Of a stretch of DNA of 64,000 nucleotides, positions 32,942 to 44,187 are shown piece after piece. Source of the DNA: Coffea arabica (Eukaryota > Streptophyta > Magnoliopsida > Gentianales > Rubiaceae). The notes under the pieces were generated by a model, which worked only from the letters and a program-made list of their open reading frames with translations, made no database searches and was not told the origin of the DNA. Where the stretch lies: contig NC_092322.1 in the NCBI RefSeq assembly GCF_036785885.1, forward strand, positions 13,724,466-13,788,465. Direction: 5' to 3'. Positions within the stretch are counted from its first letter, which is position 1; every line of letters begins with the position of its first letter. The translations under genes were made by a program, and so were the position numbers.

Positions 32942-35169
32942 ATGGAAAGCTTTTCTCCTACCTGGGCTGTATATGCACTTGTGTGGGTTGCAACGGTGGT
33001 TATTGCACACCTCTCGAAGCATTTCCATCAGAAAAAACTCAACCTCCCACCAGGTCCAAGGCAATGGCCTATAATTGGAAACTTAAACCTCATTGGCACC
33101 CTTCCTCATCGTTCACTCCATCAACTCTCCCTCACATATGGCCCCCTAATGCACCTTCAATTCGGCTCCTTCCCAGTTGTCGCTGCCTCCTCTGTGGAGA
33201 TGGCCAAAGTTTTCCTCAAAACCATGGACCTCACATTTGCAGGGAGGCCTAAAACTGCAGCCGGAAAATATACCGCTTATGATTGCACCAACGTGACTTG
33301 GTCCCCTTACGGACCATACTTGCGCCAGGCACGTAAGATTTTCCTTACGGAATTATTCAGTGCAAAAAGACTAGAATCATATGAACATATTCGGGTGGAA
33401 GAAATGAATTCGCTTCTGCTGCAGCTGTTCAAGTCATTGGGCAAGCCTATCGTGTTGAGAGATTATCTTTCAACAGGGAATTTGAACGTGATTAGTAGGA
33501 TGGTCCTGGGGAAAAGATACATTGTTGAGTCTGAGAACTCAATTGTCACGCCCGAAGAGTTCAGGCAAATGCTGGACGAGGTGTTTTTGCTGACTGGTGT
33601 GTTTAACATTGGTGATTTCATACCTTGGATCGATTTCTTGGATTTGCAGGGGTATATCAAGAGGATGAAAATCTTGAGCAAGAAATTTGATAGGTTTCTG
33701 GAGCATATTCTCGATGAACATAATGCCCAGAGGAAGGACGAAACTGATTGTGTCAGCAAGGACATGGTGGACGTCCTTCTGGGCCTTGCAGATGATCCCA
33801 CTTTGGAGGTGAAGCTAGAGAGGCATGGAGTCAAGGCATTGATTCTGGTATATATTACTTACAAACAGCATACCGCATGCTGTCAAGTTTTAAACGACTG
33901 AAAACTTGAGAGAAATATTCAGTGATCTTTTGAACTTGAATACTCCCCAAATTTTTCTTTGCTACTGAAAACTTGAGAGAAAGTAGTCAGGATCTTTGGA
34001 GTTTGAGGAAAAATTTTCAGTGGAGGCAGAATTAACAAGAAAATTCTTTTTAATCCTTCTAAAAGAAATTGCTTTTGATAAAGGTACTCAAGTAAGTAAG
34101 AATATTGTTGGCCAAGTACAGTCAATTTGCAACTTAAAAACGTTTGTGGGCCAAGTCAATTTGCAACACAAGAAGTTGATTAGAACTTGAGTTTTGCTGA
34201 TAAGTACATTGGTTCTATTCATTTGTTTATTCTTTGCCAAATTAATATATCCATGATAGTAAGATTTATTTCATGTTCCGGTGGGGAGCACAAATAATAA
34301 TTCTTAAGAAATTCCAAGCCTATTATAGGAAATTTATTTTGTGCCCTGTTTCTGCAAGAAATAACCACTTTTTTTGCAATTTTTTTTAGGTTATTCTCTA
34401 AACACGGTTTTTAACTAATTTTTTTAATTACGTTTTCATTCAGATATCACATTCGGAACATTGAAACATAAATAAGTTTAAGAACTTCAATGATTGGACT
34501 AAGTTTCTTGCTGCACTTTGCGTAATGATTGAACTCTAGGACCTGCTTGCTGGTGGAACCGAGACCTCAGCGACAACAGTAGAATGGGCCATTTCGGAGC
34601 TACTGAAAAACCCAGAAATATTGAACAAGGCAGCCGAAGAACTCGACCGTGTTATCGGTCAGAATCGATGGGTGAACGAGAAGGACATGCCAAATCTTCC
34701 TTACATAGAGGCTATTGTTAAAGAAACAATGCGTATGCATCCCGTGGTCCCATTGCTAGTGCCAAGATGTGCTCGCGAAGATTGCAAAGTTGCAGGGTAC
34801 GATATTCAAAAGGGGACTCGAGTCATCGTCAACGTTTGGTCAATTGTGAGGGACCCCGAATTGTGGGAGAAGCCAGAGGTATTTTGGCCCGACAGATTCA
34901 TGGGAAAGGACATTGACTTCAAAGGGCAAGACTGTAAGTTCCTGCCATTTGGTGCTGGAAGAAGAATGTGCCCAGGGTATAGTTTAGGCCTCAAGGTTAT
35001 CCAATCTAGTTTGGCCAATCTTTTACATGGATACAGATGGAAGTTGCCAAATGACATGAAACCTGAGGACCTGGACATGGAAGAAATATTTGGGCTTACT
35101 ACACCAAGAAAAATCCCACTTGTTGCCATTGTTGAGCCTCGGCTTCCTTGTAATCTTTATTCACTATGA
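32942..35169 (+). CDS. Cytochrome P450, CYP92A-like (511 aa), intact copy
   Basis: Exons are 32942-33847 and 34540-35169, joined in phase 0 by a GT-AG intron, as in many CYP71-clan genes. The protein has an N-terminal membrane anchor (about residues 7-24), a hinge L-P-P-G-P, W120 of the C-helix, the I-helix motif A-G-G-T-E-T at 306-311, E364-x-x-R367 of the K-helix, P-D-R-F at 419-422 and the haem loop F-G-A-G-R-R-M-C with Cys446 as haem ligand. The stretch between hinge and C-helix closely resembles CYP92A sequences such as tobacco CYP92A3 (from memory). Such enzymes are ER-bound monooxygenases of specialised or hormone metabolism, and the substrate cannot be told from sequence. At residue 127 most relatives have Trp before Arg and this protein has Leu. 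The start is the only ATG giving the anchor and lies 97 bp after a TATA box. Confidence 0.9.
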
Positions 35170-35798
35170 TTCACTACGTATCTGTTTGATCTCCCAGTAT
35201 CAACTTTTGTTCAAATAAATCAGCCCTGAAAATTTAGAATTTGTAGCTGCGCTTACATGTGTTTGCCAATTGCCACAAAGCTACAAACCCTTGTAGCTTG
35301 TAGTAGGTGCATGGCATAGGCGTAATCACTGAGACTGTCATGCCTATTGATGTCCAAATTTGTTCGCAATTGTGTGAAACTGTGAACATGCACTCCCCAT
35401 AACATTCTGACGCTAATTTAAATTTGCAATAGCAGGTTCACAGTCAAAGCAATGTGCTCTCGGCCATCTTTCCTCTTAGCATTTTTCCATCAATTCCCCT
35501 CGCCAAGGCCAGAAGTTGTTCCTACTTCCTGTGCACCTCTAAGCCATCCCAGTGGATTGGTGCGACTTTCCATACTTGTGCAATTTCACAGAAAAGGGCA
35601 TATGCTCTTCTGTTAGCGTTTCTGTTTGGTCCACACGACATCTATACCTATCATCCTCTTTCCCTGTTCTCTACGGCTCTACCTAATTACTTCATTCACG
35701 GATAAGATTCTTAGGAGACATTTCCAGATAAAATGTTTAATTATGCTTAATTTTGAGACTTCAAAGAATCTTATTAGATGTGCTTACTAAATTTATTT
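35170..35798. repeat. 3' flank of P450 unit 2
   Basis: It is colinear with 25376-26011 and, inverted, with 22020-22340. The short open frame at about 35454-35705 shares S-Q-W-I-G-A-T-F-H-T-C-A with the other two copies but diverges after it. Confidence 0.7.
35214..35219 (+). terminator. Poly(A) signal of P450 copy 2
   Basis: AATAAA lies 45 bp after the stop codon and is conserved in copy 1. Confidence 0.5.
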
Positions 35799-36262
35799 GG
35801 GAAAATTATATATAATCTCCTATACTTTTGTATAATGCCAAATGACGCCTCTAAGGTTTCAAAATAGCCGCATAACCCCCATGATTTTATGTAAGGTGAA
35901 AAATAGACGGATTGCATAATCAGCTATGATGATTAGACCACACGTGCTCTAAAAGTGGGTGTAATTAAATCATAATATCGATTTAATCCCTTATAGTTTG
36001 CAGAAATGTCCACTTTATCCCTATGATCTTTGCATTTATCCATATGATTCCCCTATGATGTTGTACAAGATGGCCAAATTGTTGTTTGATTTAACATTTA
36101 CACAAGGGTATTACTGTTATTTCAACTAATGGCATCATATAAACTATTTTTTGTTAAATTTCTAGTTTATATGAAACCATGGGAGGTGAAGTGATTATTT
36201 TAAAACATTAAGGGGATCTATGACAATAGATGAAACTGCAGGGGGTTATTAGTAATTTATCC
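35799..36262. mobile_element. MULE-type MITE with 9-bp TSD
   Basis: The ends GGGAAAATTATATA and TAGTAATTTATCC are imperfect inverted repeats. The flanks AATTTATTT (35790-35798) and AATTTGTTT (36263-36271) match at 8 of 9 positions, the TSD length of Mutator-like elements. Unit 1 keeps only the left end, and the inverted flank lacks the element. Confidence 0.7.
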
Positions 36263-38546
36263 AATTTGTTTTGATCTTTGGTTTACGTACATGGACATAT
36301 ATTGTCATGCGTGTGTTTTCAAATTGAATTCTTTTCCTATTGGGTTCATACCGCAACATGTGGTTAATTGCATTGCAATTTCCTATTGGGTTCTAAAGGA
36401 CGTAGTTCAAATTACAAAACAGAAATGCTAGCAATTGTTAAAGAAGTTGTATCATGTTCAAATAGTGATAGTTAGAGTATGGACGTTTTTGAGAATAACT
36501 GAGGAGTCATCTATTGAAAAAGATTTATTGTCAATTAGTTCAAATTAATTCCTCCTTCATATTTTCTTTAATTGTTTTTATAAAGAAGATAATTTCATTG
36601 ATTCACACAAAGCTGCACAAATAGCGGTAAAGACGTGAATGAAAAACATGCAATAGAAACAACAGATAGGCGTGATTTCCTTCAAAACAGAGAAACGAAT
36701 TACTTAACAACATAAGAATTACACTAAGATTGTACTATTTTACACCTAACGTCGTAAGAATTACACAACTGGATATAACTAGAAGAAACTTCAATTGAAC
36801 AAAACAGTTGGTTCAACCGGCTGCTTTCCTGCAAGTATTTTCTGCTTGAGCACCAAAACAGTCCAAAGAACTAGCGACCAAGAATTGATGTAAGGAACCA
36901 AAATAATACAAATTGTTGGTATAACTAGACGAAACTTTAATTGAAGAGGCCCCAGAATCCCAGATCAACCACTTAAGTGAACTCAATTTCATTTTATTTT
37001 GTTTTATAATTTTTATTTATTTGTCTTGGCTTAACTGGCTGCTTTCCTGCAAAAATTCTTATCTAATTAAACAATCTAATATTCTCTATCTAATGATTTT
37101 CTATTTCTTTTTTCTCCCTTTTGAATGATTTTCACATCTTCTCCATACTCCTCATATAATATATTTCATCTTTTATATTAATTTGATTTAAAAATAAATA
37201 TTATCATTTTCATGCCTAATTTGATTAATTTGATTTAATAAGTTACATTTTTAGCTAATTAAATCATAGGTTCTATTTCTTTTTTGGATGAAAATATATA
37301 AGGGCAAATTTGTCAAATTTAACTTATTAAGCATTCAGTTATAAATGTTTGTCAAACAGTATAAATAGGTTTAACATTAAAATTCAGACATTCATATATT
37401 TCTTTTCAGTACTTAAAATTCAGCAAATTAATTGTTTCAGTATTCAGATTTCAGAATTCAGACTTCAGAATTCAGATTTAGTTTTATCAAACGGAACCTT
37501 AGCCAGTTCTCTATGGTTCATAGAAAATTACTTCATTCCCAGTTTATATCAAAACTGTTTCGCACTTTTATCATTTTCTGATATAGTTGCGCAAATTTAG
37601 AGGTTGCTACTAACATCTATCGAAAGTTTATCAGATCAGCTATTTCAATCACCAAAGACGATCAATTTTTTGGCTTAATTTGGTGTTCCCTCGAAGCCTG
37701 AGCAAAGCAGCTTATTATCTTCAAAACAGATGTTCTAATGCTGAGAGGAATTTAGTCCATTCTGAGTTTTCTTTTAGGACATACTTTCATACTAAGGCCG
37801 TTGATTCAATCTCTTAATTGGGTTTTTCATGATAGCGATTGAAGGAAAATGTTTCCATCGCTGCCAAAATGCATTTTCAATTTCGATACGTTTTCATTAA
37901 TGGGTTCATTTTGGTCGAATCGATTGGTCCCCAGATTCATAATTCTCTCAATTCTGACATGCATTCATTATTTAAAACTCGAGACTGAGAAGTGAAGCTA
38001 TCAAGCTAAGGGGATCAAAAGCCAAGGTGTCGGCAGAATTAGGCTGGCTAACAACAAGGCGACTGATGCGATAGATACAAGGTAATATGAAAAAGATAAA
38101 CAAGCGTCGGCAGAATCAGGCTGGCTAATAACAAATCGACTGATGTGATAGGTACAAGGTAATATGAAAAAGATAAACAAACAACAAAATAAAAGAAAAA
38201 GTGCACCAGAAACAAAACCCAAATATTTTCCTATTATCATGGCGTAATCAGTGGTGGATTTAGGACCCAAGATTAGGAGGCAATTACTAGGATTAAGGCA
38301 AATATTTTGTTGACAAATGTTAATAACCAGTATGGTAGTTGTGTGAATTTTATTGAAATTATATAGTATTTTGCAACAATAACAACTAGATGATAATTTT
38401 TTTGTTGTCTAAATTTTTTTGTATAGTAGACAACAAAAAAAATTTTATGTTTATTTTTATGTGCCCAAACTTTTGAAATTCCCTTTTTCCCTAAATTTTC
38501 AACTAGTACTTATTTTCATTTTAAACGTGCCATCATTTGTAAACTA
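36263..38546. repeat. Duplicated intergenic segment of unit 2, with inserts
   Basis: It matches 26400-27987 and adds two things. One is a local duplication of the phrase ggctgctttcctgcaa (near 36817 and 37030). The other is a MITE fragment at about 37056-37503 whose right end reads tcaaacggaacctta and whose preceding 60 bp contain repeated TTCAGA words. This ending is typical of a plant hAT-type MITE, and its left terminus is missing. The 77-bp tandem pair lies at 38027-38180. No gene was recognised. Confidence 0.6.
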
Positions 38547-39635
38547 GGGACAATTTTAGAAACCTCCCTTGAGATTTTTGACAATTTCATTCAACTCCCC
38601 TGAGGTTTCAATAATTATATAGACTTCCCTTGGTCCAATCAAATGACTAAAATATCCTTCACTTAATAGTTAATTCATAAAGGGACATTTAAAGCCGTAA
38701 AATACTTCTTATTGTTTTACTTGTCATTTATTCATCTCAAAGAACAACCTCCATCCATTTCCTAATGTTCATCTCTTCCTCTCTCGCTCCCTCCCTCTTT
38801 CTTACTCTTCTCTTTTTTTCCTTCTATAATGGCTTCTCCCTCTCACCAAATATTGTGTTTCATTGTTACCAACCACACAATTATCAATTTTTTATCATTT
38901 CCAAATTTTATCAGTATTTTTTTGTCTTCCTGATTCTTTCTTACTATAAAAATTTTAGACCCTTTCGTTTTTTATTTCAATGTTTTTATTCTTTACAAAT
39001 GTTAGCCAATTGAAGTCACCAAATTAATAACGTGTAGACTGTGGCTTTTATTGTTAAACTAGGGGAAGATTAAAAATGTGGCAGTGATATAGGGAAAAAA
39101 AATGAAATTGAGAGTTGGAAGATAAAGAAGTGACCATTATGTTTGTTAAGTAAAAAAGTCTAGCAATTAAAAAACTCATTGGTTCTCTCTTTTATTTCTG
39201 CCTATTGATTGTGATTTTACTATAAAGGTAGAATTTTGTCTCTATTTCTAGGTGTGCTAGAGCAATAATGAATTATATTCTTGGGGACATAGGGGCATTT
39301 CTTGGTTTAGTATTGGTAGTGGTGGTAAAGAGTTGCATTGGATAAGAATTAGCAAGTAATGGATTTTGAGATGAGTTGGAGTCGCTGGACTCTATTTATT
39401 TTAGTGAGTATGTCATGTATAAGAAGTTAAAGATTAAAAGTTTGTTTTGTTTTGTCTTGTTATCTAGAAGAAGGTTATTTTAGGATATTTGTGAAAAAGT
39501 ATAGGCTATTGGGCCTATATTGTTACATAAACCTCAAAAGCAAGGGAAATAGGTGTAATTTTTAAAACTTGAGGGGAGCTCTTTGCAATTGCTGGAAACC
39601 TCAAGGGATTCAAGGGGGGTTTATGAAATTATCTC
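38547..39635. mobile_element. MULE-type MITE with 9-bp TSD (complete)
   Basis: It begins GGGACAATTTTAGAAACC and ends with the inverted form GAAATTATCTC. Long subterminal inverted repeats carry the phrase acctcccttgag. The flanks TGTAAACTA (38538-38546) and TATAAACTA (39636-39644) match at 8 of 9 positions. The family recurs at 27988 (partial) and 48771-50019. Confidence 0.8.
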
Positions 39636-40130
39636 TATAAACTAATGATAATAGTAGACTTCAAGAACTTTACTTAGGAGAACAAAATAAAGGAATATAG
39701 AAATTTTTAAAAATTTTACGAGGTGAAATTATAGGACAATATGGAAAATTTTAAAAATTTTCAAGTCAATTTAAAGATTCTTCAAGGTTGAAGACGGACA
39801 GTTGCCCATCTCGTTTGATCGAGCAGATGATACTTGGTTTTATAAACAAATTCAGACCACACATCTACTTCGCTCTTGGTAAATTGTAGTCTTAGGCTAA
39901 TTGCACTTTCGTTAGGATTAAGGTTAGTTATACTATCTTTCCCTTATTGACTTCTTATATGGAATAAAAGGACCTTCTCATTTAGACAAGGCATAGATTT
40001 CCAAAACTACCCTCTAAAAGCTCATTTGCACAGCATAGCTTTTAAGCTTCCTTGGACCAATCAGTCATTAATTATGGCCATTGGTTTTGAAAGAGATCCC
40101 CAAGAAGGCATGGGCCAGCCATGTTGTGTA
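39636..40130. other. Intergenic DNA
   Basis: No gene or clear repeat was recognised. Confidence 0.6.
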
Positions 40131-41113
40131 CAATGTTTTCAAATTCTGATCGAATCAATCGGTCCAACCAGTCAAACTAGGAATCGGCCAAGTATTTAGT
40201 TCGAATCTCACTAAAAAACCATTTGTTAAAAACCTGATCAAATTCAATCAAAAATCTAGTTTGACCGAGAATTGACAAAGTTGATTGAATCCCGATTTTT
40301 CCCGTTTACTTGCCCTGCCTTCATTGATCCGCGTATCTGTTCCCACATCTCAGGTATAATTTCAAATGCGGTACTCTTCTTTCTATGAAAAGTCCGAAGC
40401 AACATCATACAACCAACAGGACAACAGGAGGCAAAGGCCTTTTTCTCTTCCTTTGATCTTTGACTAGCTCTAAGAAGTAAAACTAGTCTGAATCGAAGTT
40501 GCAAACCCAAGAGAGAAATTCCATTCTCTAAGTTCTTGAAAGATTTGAAATCAAATTGAAGAAAAAAAGAAAGAGCAAAGAAGGGAAGAGAAGAGAGAGG
40601 AGGGAAAAAGAAAATAATGAAGATAAGAGTTTTAATGTGTGTGTGATAAAAGAAGAGAACAAAGTAAAAGAAACAGGGGAAAAATGAAAGAGGAAAAGGA
40701 ACTGGGGGTTGCGTAAGGAAGAAACAGGAAGGACACATTAGGTTTGGCATTTATTAACTTTAAATGTCCTAAAACTTTGAGATAATTTTACTTTCACCCT
40801 TTATTTTTCTAATAAAGTATAAAATCAACCCATTATATTTTTCAAATTATATTGTTTACATATAACTTTTAAAATTTTTTCCAATGGAGTTCTTTTGGAT
40901 TAAATCCAAACTCATCAAATATGTATGTAAGGTTGCAAACTACACATTTAACAGGAACTTTTATACATTATATGTATTATATATAATTAATATATACTTA
41001 TAACGTATTTATTATGTCATCCAATTTGAACCCTGATCTAATCGGTTGAATCCATTGATCCCTAACTCATAAACTTGATCGAGTCATTACCTGGTTCAAG
41101 TTTCAAAACATAG
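40131..41113. mobile_element. TIR element, probably hAT-type
   Basis: The ends CAATGTTTTCAAA and TTTCAAAACATAG are inverted. The flanks GTTGTGTA (40123-40130) and GTTGTATT (41114-41121) are similar 8-bp words. Both ends contain degenerate aatcgg and ttgaccg motifs, as does the element at 46080-46853. The 164-codon reverse-strand ORF inside is low-complexity (F/L/S/P-rich) and is not called as a gene. Confidence 0.6.
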
Positions 41114-41619
41114 GTTGTATTGAGGACGGCCAATTGTCCCCTCCCCCCAAACTTTACAAAATTTAGAGGCTAAAATTGAAAGTTTTACAAATTTTCATGT
41201 TTTTACCGTAATTGCCCTCCCTGCACCCCTTCCCTCCAACGCCAATAATTGTTGAATAATTTCATCTTCCCCCAAACTATCTCCCTAAACAACCAGTTTC
41301 TTTTTGGTGTCTCTCTTGTAATTAAAATGCAAGATTACTACCTAGTTGAATAAATGTAGAAAGTTTAAAACAAAAAATTGATAAATACACAATCTTAAAT
41401 CAACTTTATCCATGCATAATAATGACATTCTTTTGAGTATACAACACTGTCCACACTTACCATAGGTCCTAACTCCACTATTGCATGAATGGAAGCAGGG
41501 ATGGGATATCAAACTTCTTACTTGTTCTTTCTGTGTAAGTCCAACTTAATTAGAAACTTCCTCCTAAAAAAATAGTATAAAATAATAAAGATTCTTCTCG
41601 TACGATTGAAAAAGGACAG
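41114..41619. other. Intergenic DNA
   Basis: No gene was recognised. The last bases (gattgaaaaaggacag) correspond to the end of an intron in the WAT1-like gene at 51473. Confidence 0.6.
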
Positions 41620-41961
41620 GGAATTTCGGTTAGTGGTACTACCTTTTACTTGCAAGTTTGGTTTATTGAGAAGAAATTAAAGGGACTGTTTTTCAAGCCA
41701 TGTGACTCCACTTGTCCTAATATTTATTTTCTCAAACAGTGATAACTACTGAAGATAAAAATTTTCCAGTGTTTAGAAGCAATACTGCTGATTGTGGAGC
41801 TTTATTGTGGTCAATGTGGAAAGAAAGGAGAAAGAAAAATGTGCTTAGCATCGCATGCACAAAAATATACACAACTTCAAAGGACGAAATTCCACAGGGA
41901 AGCACTCCTAAGCAATAGTTTGTTGAGAATTCTTGCACTTGAGCTTGATTGCGGGGGCTTG
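41620..41961 (+). pseudogene. WAT1-like transporter relic (last two exons)
   Basis: The first part (41620 to about 41730) matches exon 6 of the gene at 47090, with phrases such as tttacttgcaagtttgg and gactccacttgtcct. The second part (from 41770) matches exon 7, including cattaattgcggg-like drift and the shared gagaattcttgc near the end. The splice acceptors ggacag and ttccag are kept, but the intron between is only a few dozen bases and the reading frames are broken. Exons 1-5 are absent. Because intron sequence remains, this is a decayed genomic copy rather than a reverse-transcribed one. It shows that the transporter cluster once extended further left. Confidence 0.8.
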
Positions 41962-42539
41962 TTATATAAGTTGGTCGGAAATGAGGTGACGGTGTGGAAA
42001 AATAAAACGAAAAGTTGAATAATATTCATGCCAGGATATGGTAGCTTCCACGCTAAATCGAATAATAATTGTCTTGAATGGTTAATTAAAGCTGCCTCCT
42101 TAAAGTTTGGTAAAATAATTAACATTTTTTCAATATAAAGTTTTGTTTGCCTTCATAGAATGTCACAGTTAGGTTTGAAAGGCCACGTAAACTATCCAAC
42201 TGGATTGACCTTAACTCATTAAGAACTTACTTAAGTTGGGTGATCAACTGATTAAATTAAATATCAGAGCATTAGTGTTTTGTATGGTTTTAAATCAGGT
42301 TTGAATTTGACTCAATTAGCATCAATTTGAAATCCATATGCAAAAAAAAAAAAAATCATTTATTTGAGCTTGACTCAAGCTCTTTAAAATTTTAAAAATA
42401 AATAATAATTTTAATTTGATTAGAACCGTTTAGCTTCCAGTCTGAGTTTCAGACGATACACGAAAGAAAAAAAAAATAATGACATTATCTGGTTGAGGGT
42501 TATATAGGAATGCAATTATGGAATTTCAAACTAAATAGT
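41962..42539. other. AT-rich intergenic DNA
   Basis: It contains an A13 run near 42340. No gene was recognised. Confidence 0.6.
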
Positions 42540-42950
42540 ATTCGATGCTTCAGATGGTTCATCTGGTATTGAGGTAGTAGTGGTGCGTCACGATGCGGAC
42601 AATTTCATAGCTGGATTATCTAACTAGATCCCTGGTGTTTTAGCTTCAAATGTGATTGAAACTTATGCAGTAAAATTTGCCAAATTGCTAATTGAGTTGG
42701 GCATGTATTATGTTCTCGAAGGTGACACTCAAAACATGATTAAAATGATGAGGAGTAGTGATTGATGATGCAACTTGAGCAGAATTTCACTAAGTGGGAA
42801 GCTACATGGATACCACAATCTTCGAATGGTGCAGCTCACAGTTTTACTAAGATGCTGGTATTGTCATGGTTTGACTAATTTATGGAGACAATCATTTCGA
42901 TCTTTTGTACCATCTGCACTTCAAGCGGATCTCCTTTCATCTTAATAAAA
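42540..42950 (+). pseudogene. RNase H-like relic of a LINE-type protein
   Basis: In one frame it reads F-D-A-S-D-G-S-S-G, then A-D-N-F-I-A-G-L-S, a stop, then G-D-T-Q-N-M-I-K-M. After stops and shifts it continues with Q-S-S-N-G-A-A-H-S. These are the usual blocks of the RNase H domain at the end of plant non-LTR retrotransposons and related plant proteins. The ending (caagcggatctcctttcatc, then taataaaa) matches the usual L-Q-A-D-L-L-S-S tail. It is non-functional. Confidence 0.65.
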
Positions 42951-43789
42951 TTTCATTTTTTTTTATTTAAAAAAATGTATTCAATCCAAGTTAGTTGAAT
43001 TGCACAATCACAGGCACCATAGAATACCGGAAAGATGAAAATTTGTTTGTCATTTCGAAACAGTTACTTAGCAGGTCTAACTAAATTTCTTCCGGCAAAA
43101 CAAACATCAAATGCGGTGGATGAGATTCAAGATATTTGAATTGCACTATTTTCACCAGTAAACTACCGCTAATTGAACAAATAAGAGCCCAACAATCTTA
43201 TTTAAATTGTATTTAGTGTGAAAATTAGGCATGCCAAATAATTAATTTTGACCGTCATAAAATTTTCCTATCTAGGGGCAACCATTTTTGAAGTCTCGTG
43301 GATTCTCTTTGACTTCTCGCAAGGACCAATGAGGAGCAAAAATCCAATAAGGTAAAAGGTTAATTATAATCTCTGTGCACATAGTCAGATAGCAAAAGTG
43401 AAATTGGCCCCAAGATTACACCATCGCACGTGGCAATGTGAGATGGAAAATGGCAATATGACTTCAATCACCAAAGTTGTTCAATTATTTGTGGTGTTGG
43501 TCCTCAAAATAGATGGAACAACAGAAAGCGTTTCACTATTTTCATCCAACTGATTAATGATAGTACCCAAAATTGATGATGCAATTGATAGTACCAAAAG
43601 GGATTATATAATTTTCTTAAATGATAAATGCACCAACAATATAATTGTAAAGTCTCTCTTCATAGATTGGAATATTGGATAGAAAGGAATAAGGCGCACT
43701 ATGAGAGTATAATTTGGCCGATTATTATTGTGTGTAAGAAGAAATTTGCAGCTATTCTCTTATTATTGATGGAAGATTAAACTTTCAAG
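42951..43789. other. Intergenic DNA
   Basis: No gene was recognised. The left part has T/A runs after the RNase H relic, consistent with a LINE tail. Confidence 0.5.
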
Positions 43790-44187
43790 CTTAATATTGA
43801 TGGAAGTTCAAAGGTAATCCTGAGCCAAGTGGAGAGGGTTGGCGTCCTACCAGATTCTCAGGGGAAAATACTATCGACATTCTCTTGCTTGTTTGGTAAC
43901 TTCAATGGCCTTCAAACTGACGCTAAGGCAATTCTTTTTGGATTGCAACTATGTATATCCCACGGGCATTGTCACTCTAGTCTCGAATCGGATTCTCAAG
44001 TTCTAATCAGAATTTTAAAAGGTTTTTATGCTTGCCGATGGTCCATTCAAAGAGAAGTGGAGGAGACACATGCTTGATCACCATCACTTGGTCACTTCTT
44101 TCATTGCTTTCAAGAAGCAAATATGCCAGCTGATTTGCTAGTTAATGTTGGAGTTCTACAAGGTCATTCTACCATTGATAGGATGTA
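43790..44187 (+). pseudogene. Second RNase H-like relic
   Basis: It starts with L-N-I-D-G-S-S-K and, after a frameshift, continues G-V-L-P-D-S-Q-G-K, L-Q-T-D-A-K-A-I-L-F-G-L-Q-L, E-S-D-S-Q-V-L-I-R-I-L and, after a stop at about 44078, E-A-N-M-P-A-D-L-L. The order Asp, Glu, Asp fits the RVT_3-type RNase H domain. It differs enough from the relic 1.2 kb upstream to be an independent insertion. Confidence 0.7.

Noticed and set aside
40256..40750. 164-codon reverse-strand frame
   Set aside because: It is the complement of purine-rich sequence inside a TIR element, with phenylalanine and proline runs and no domain.
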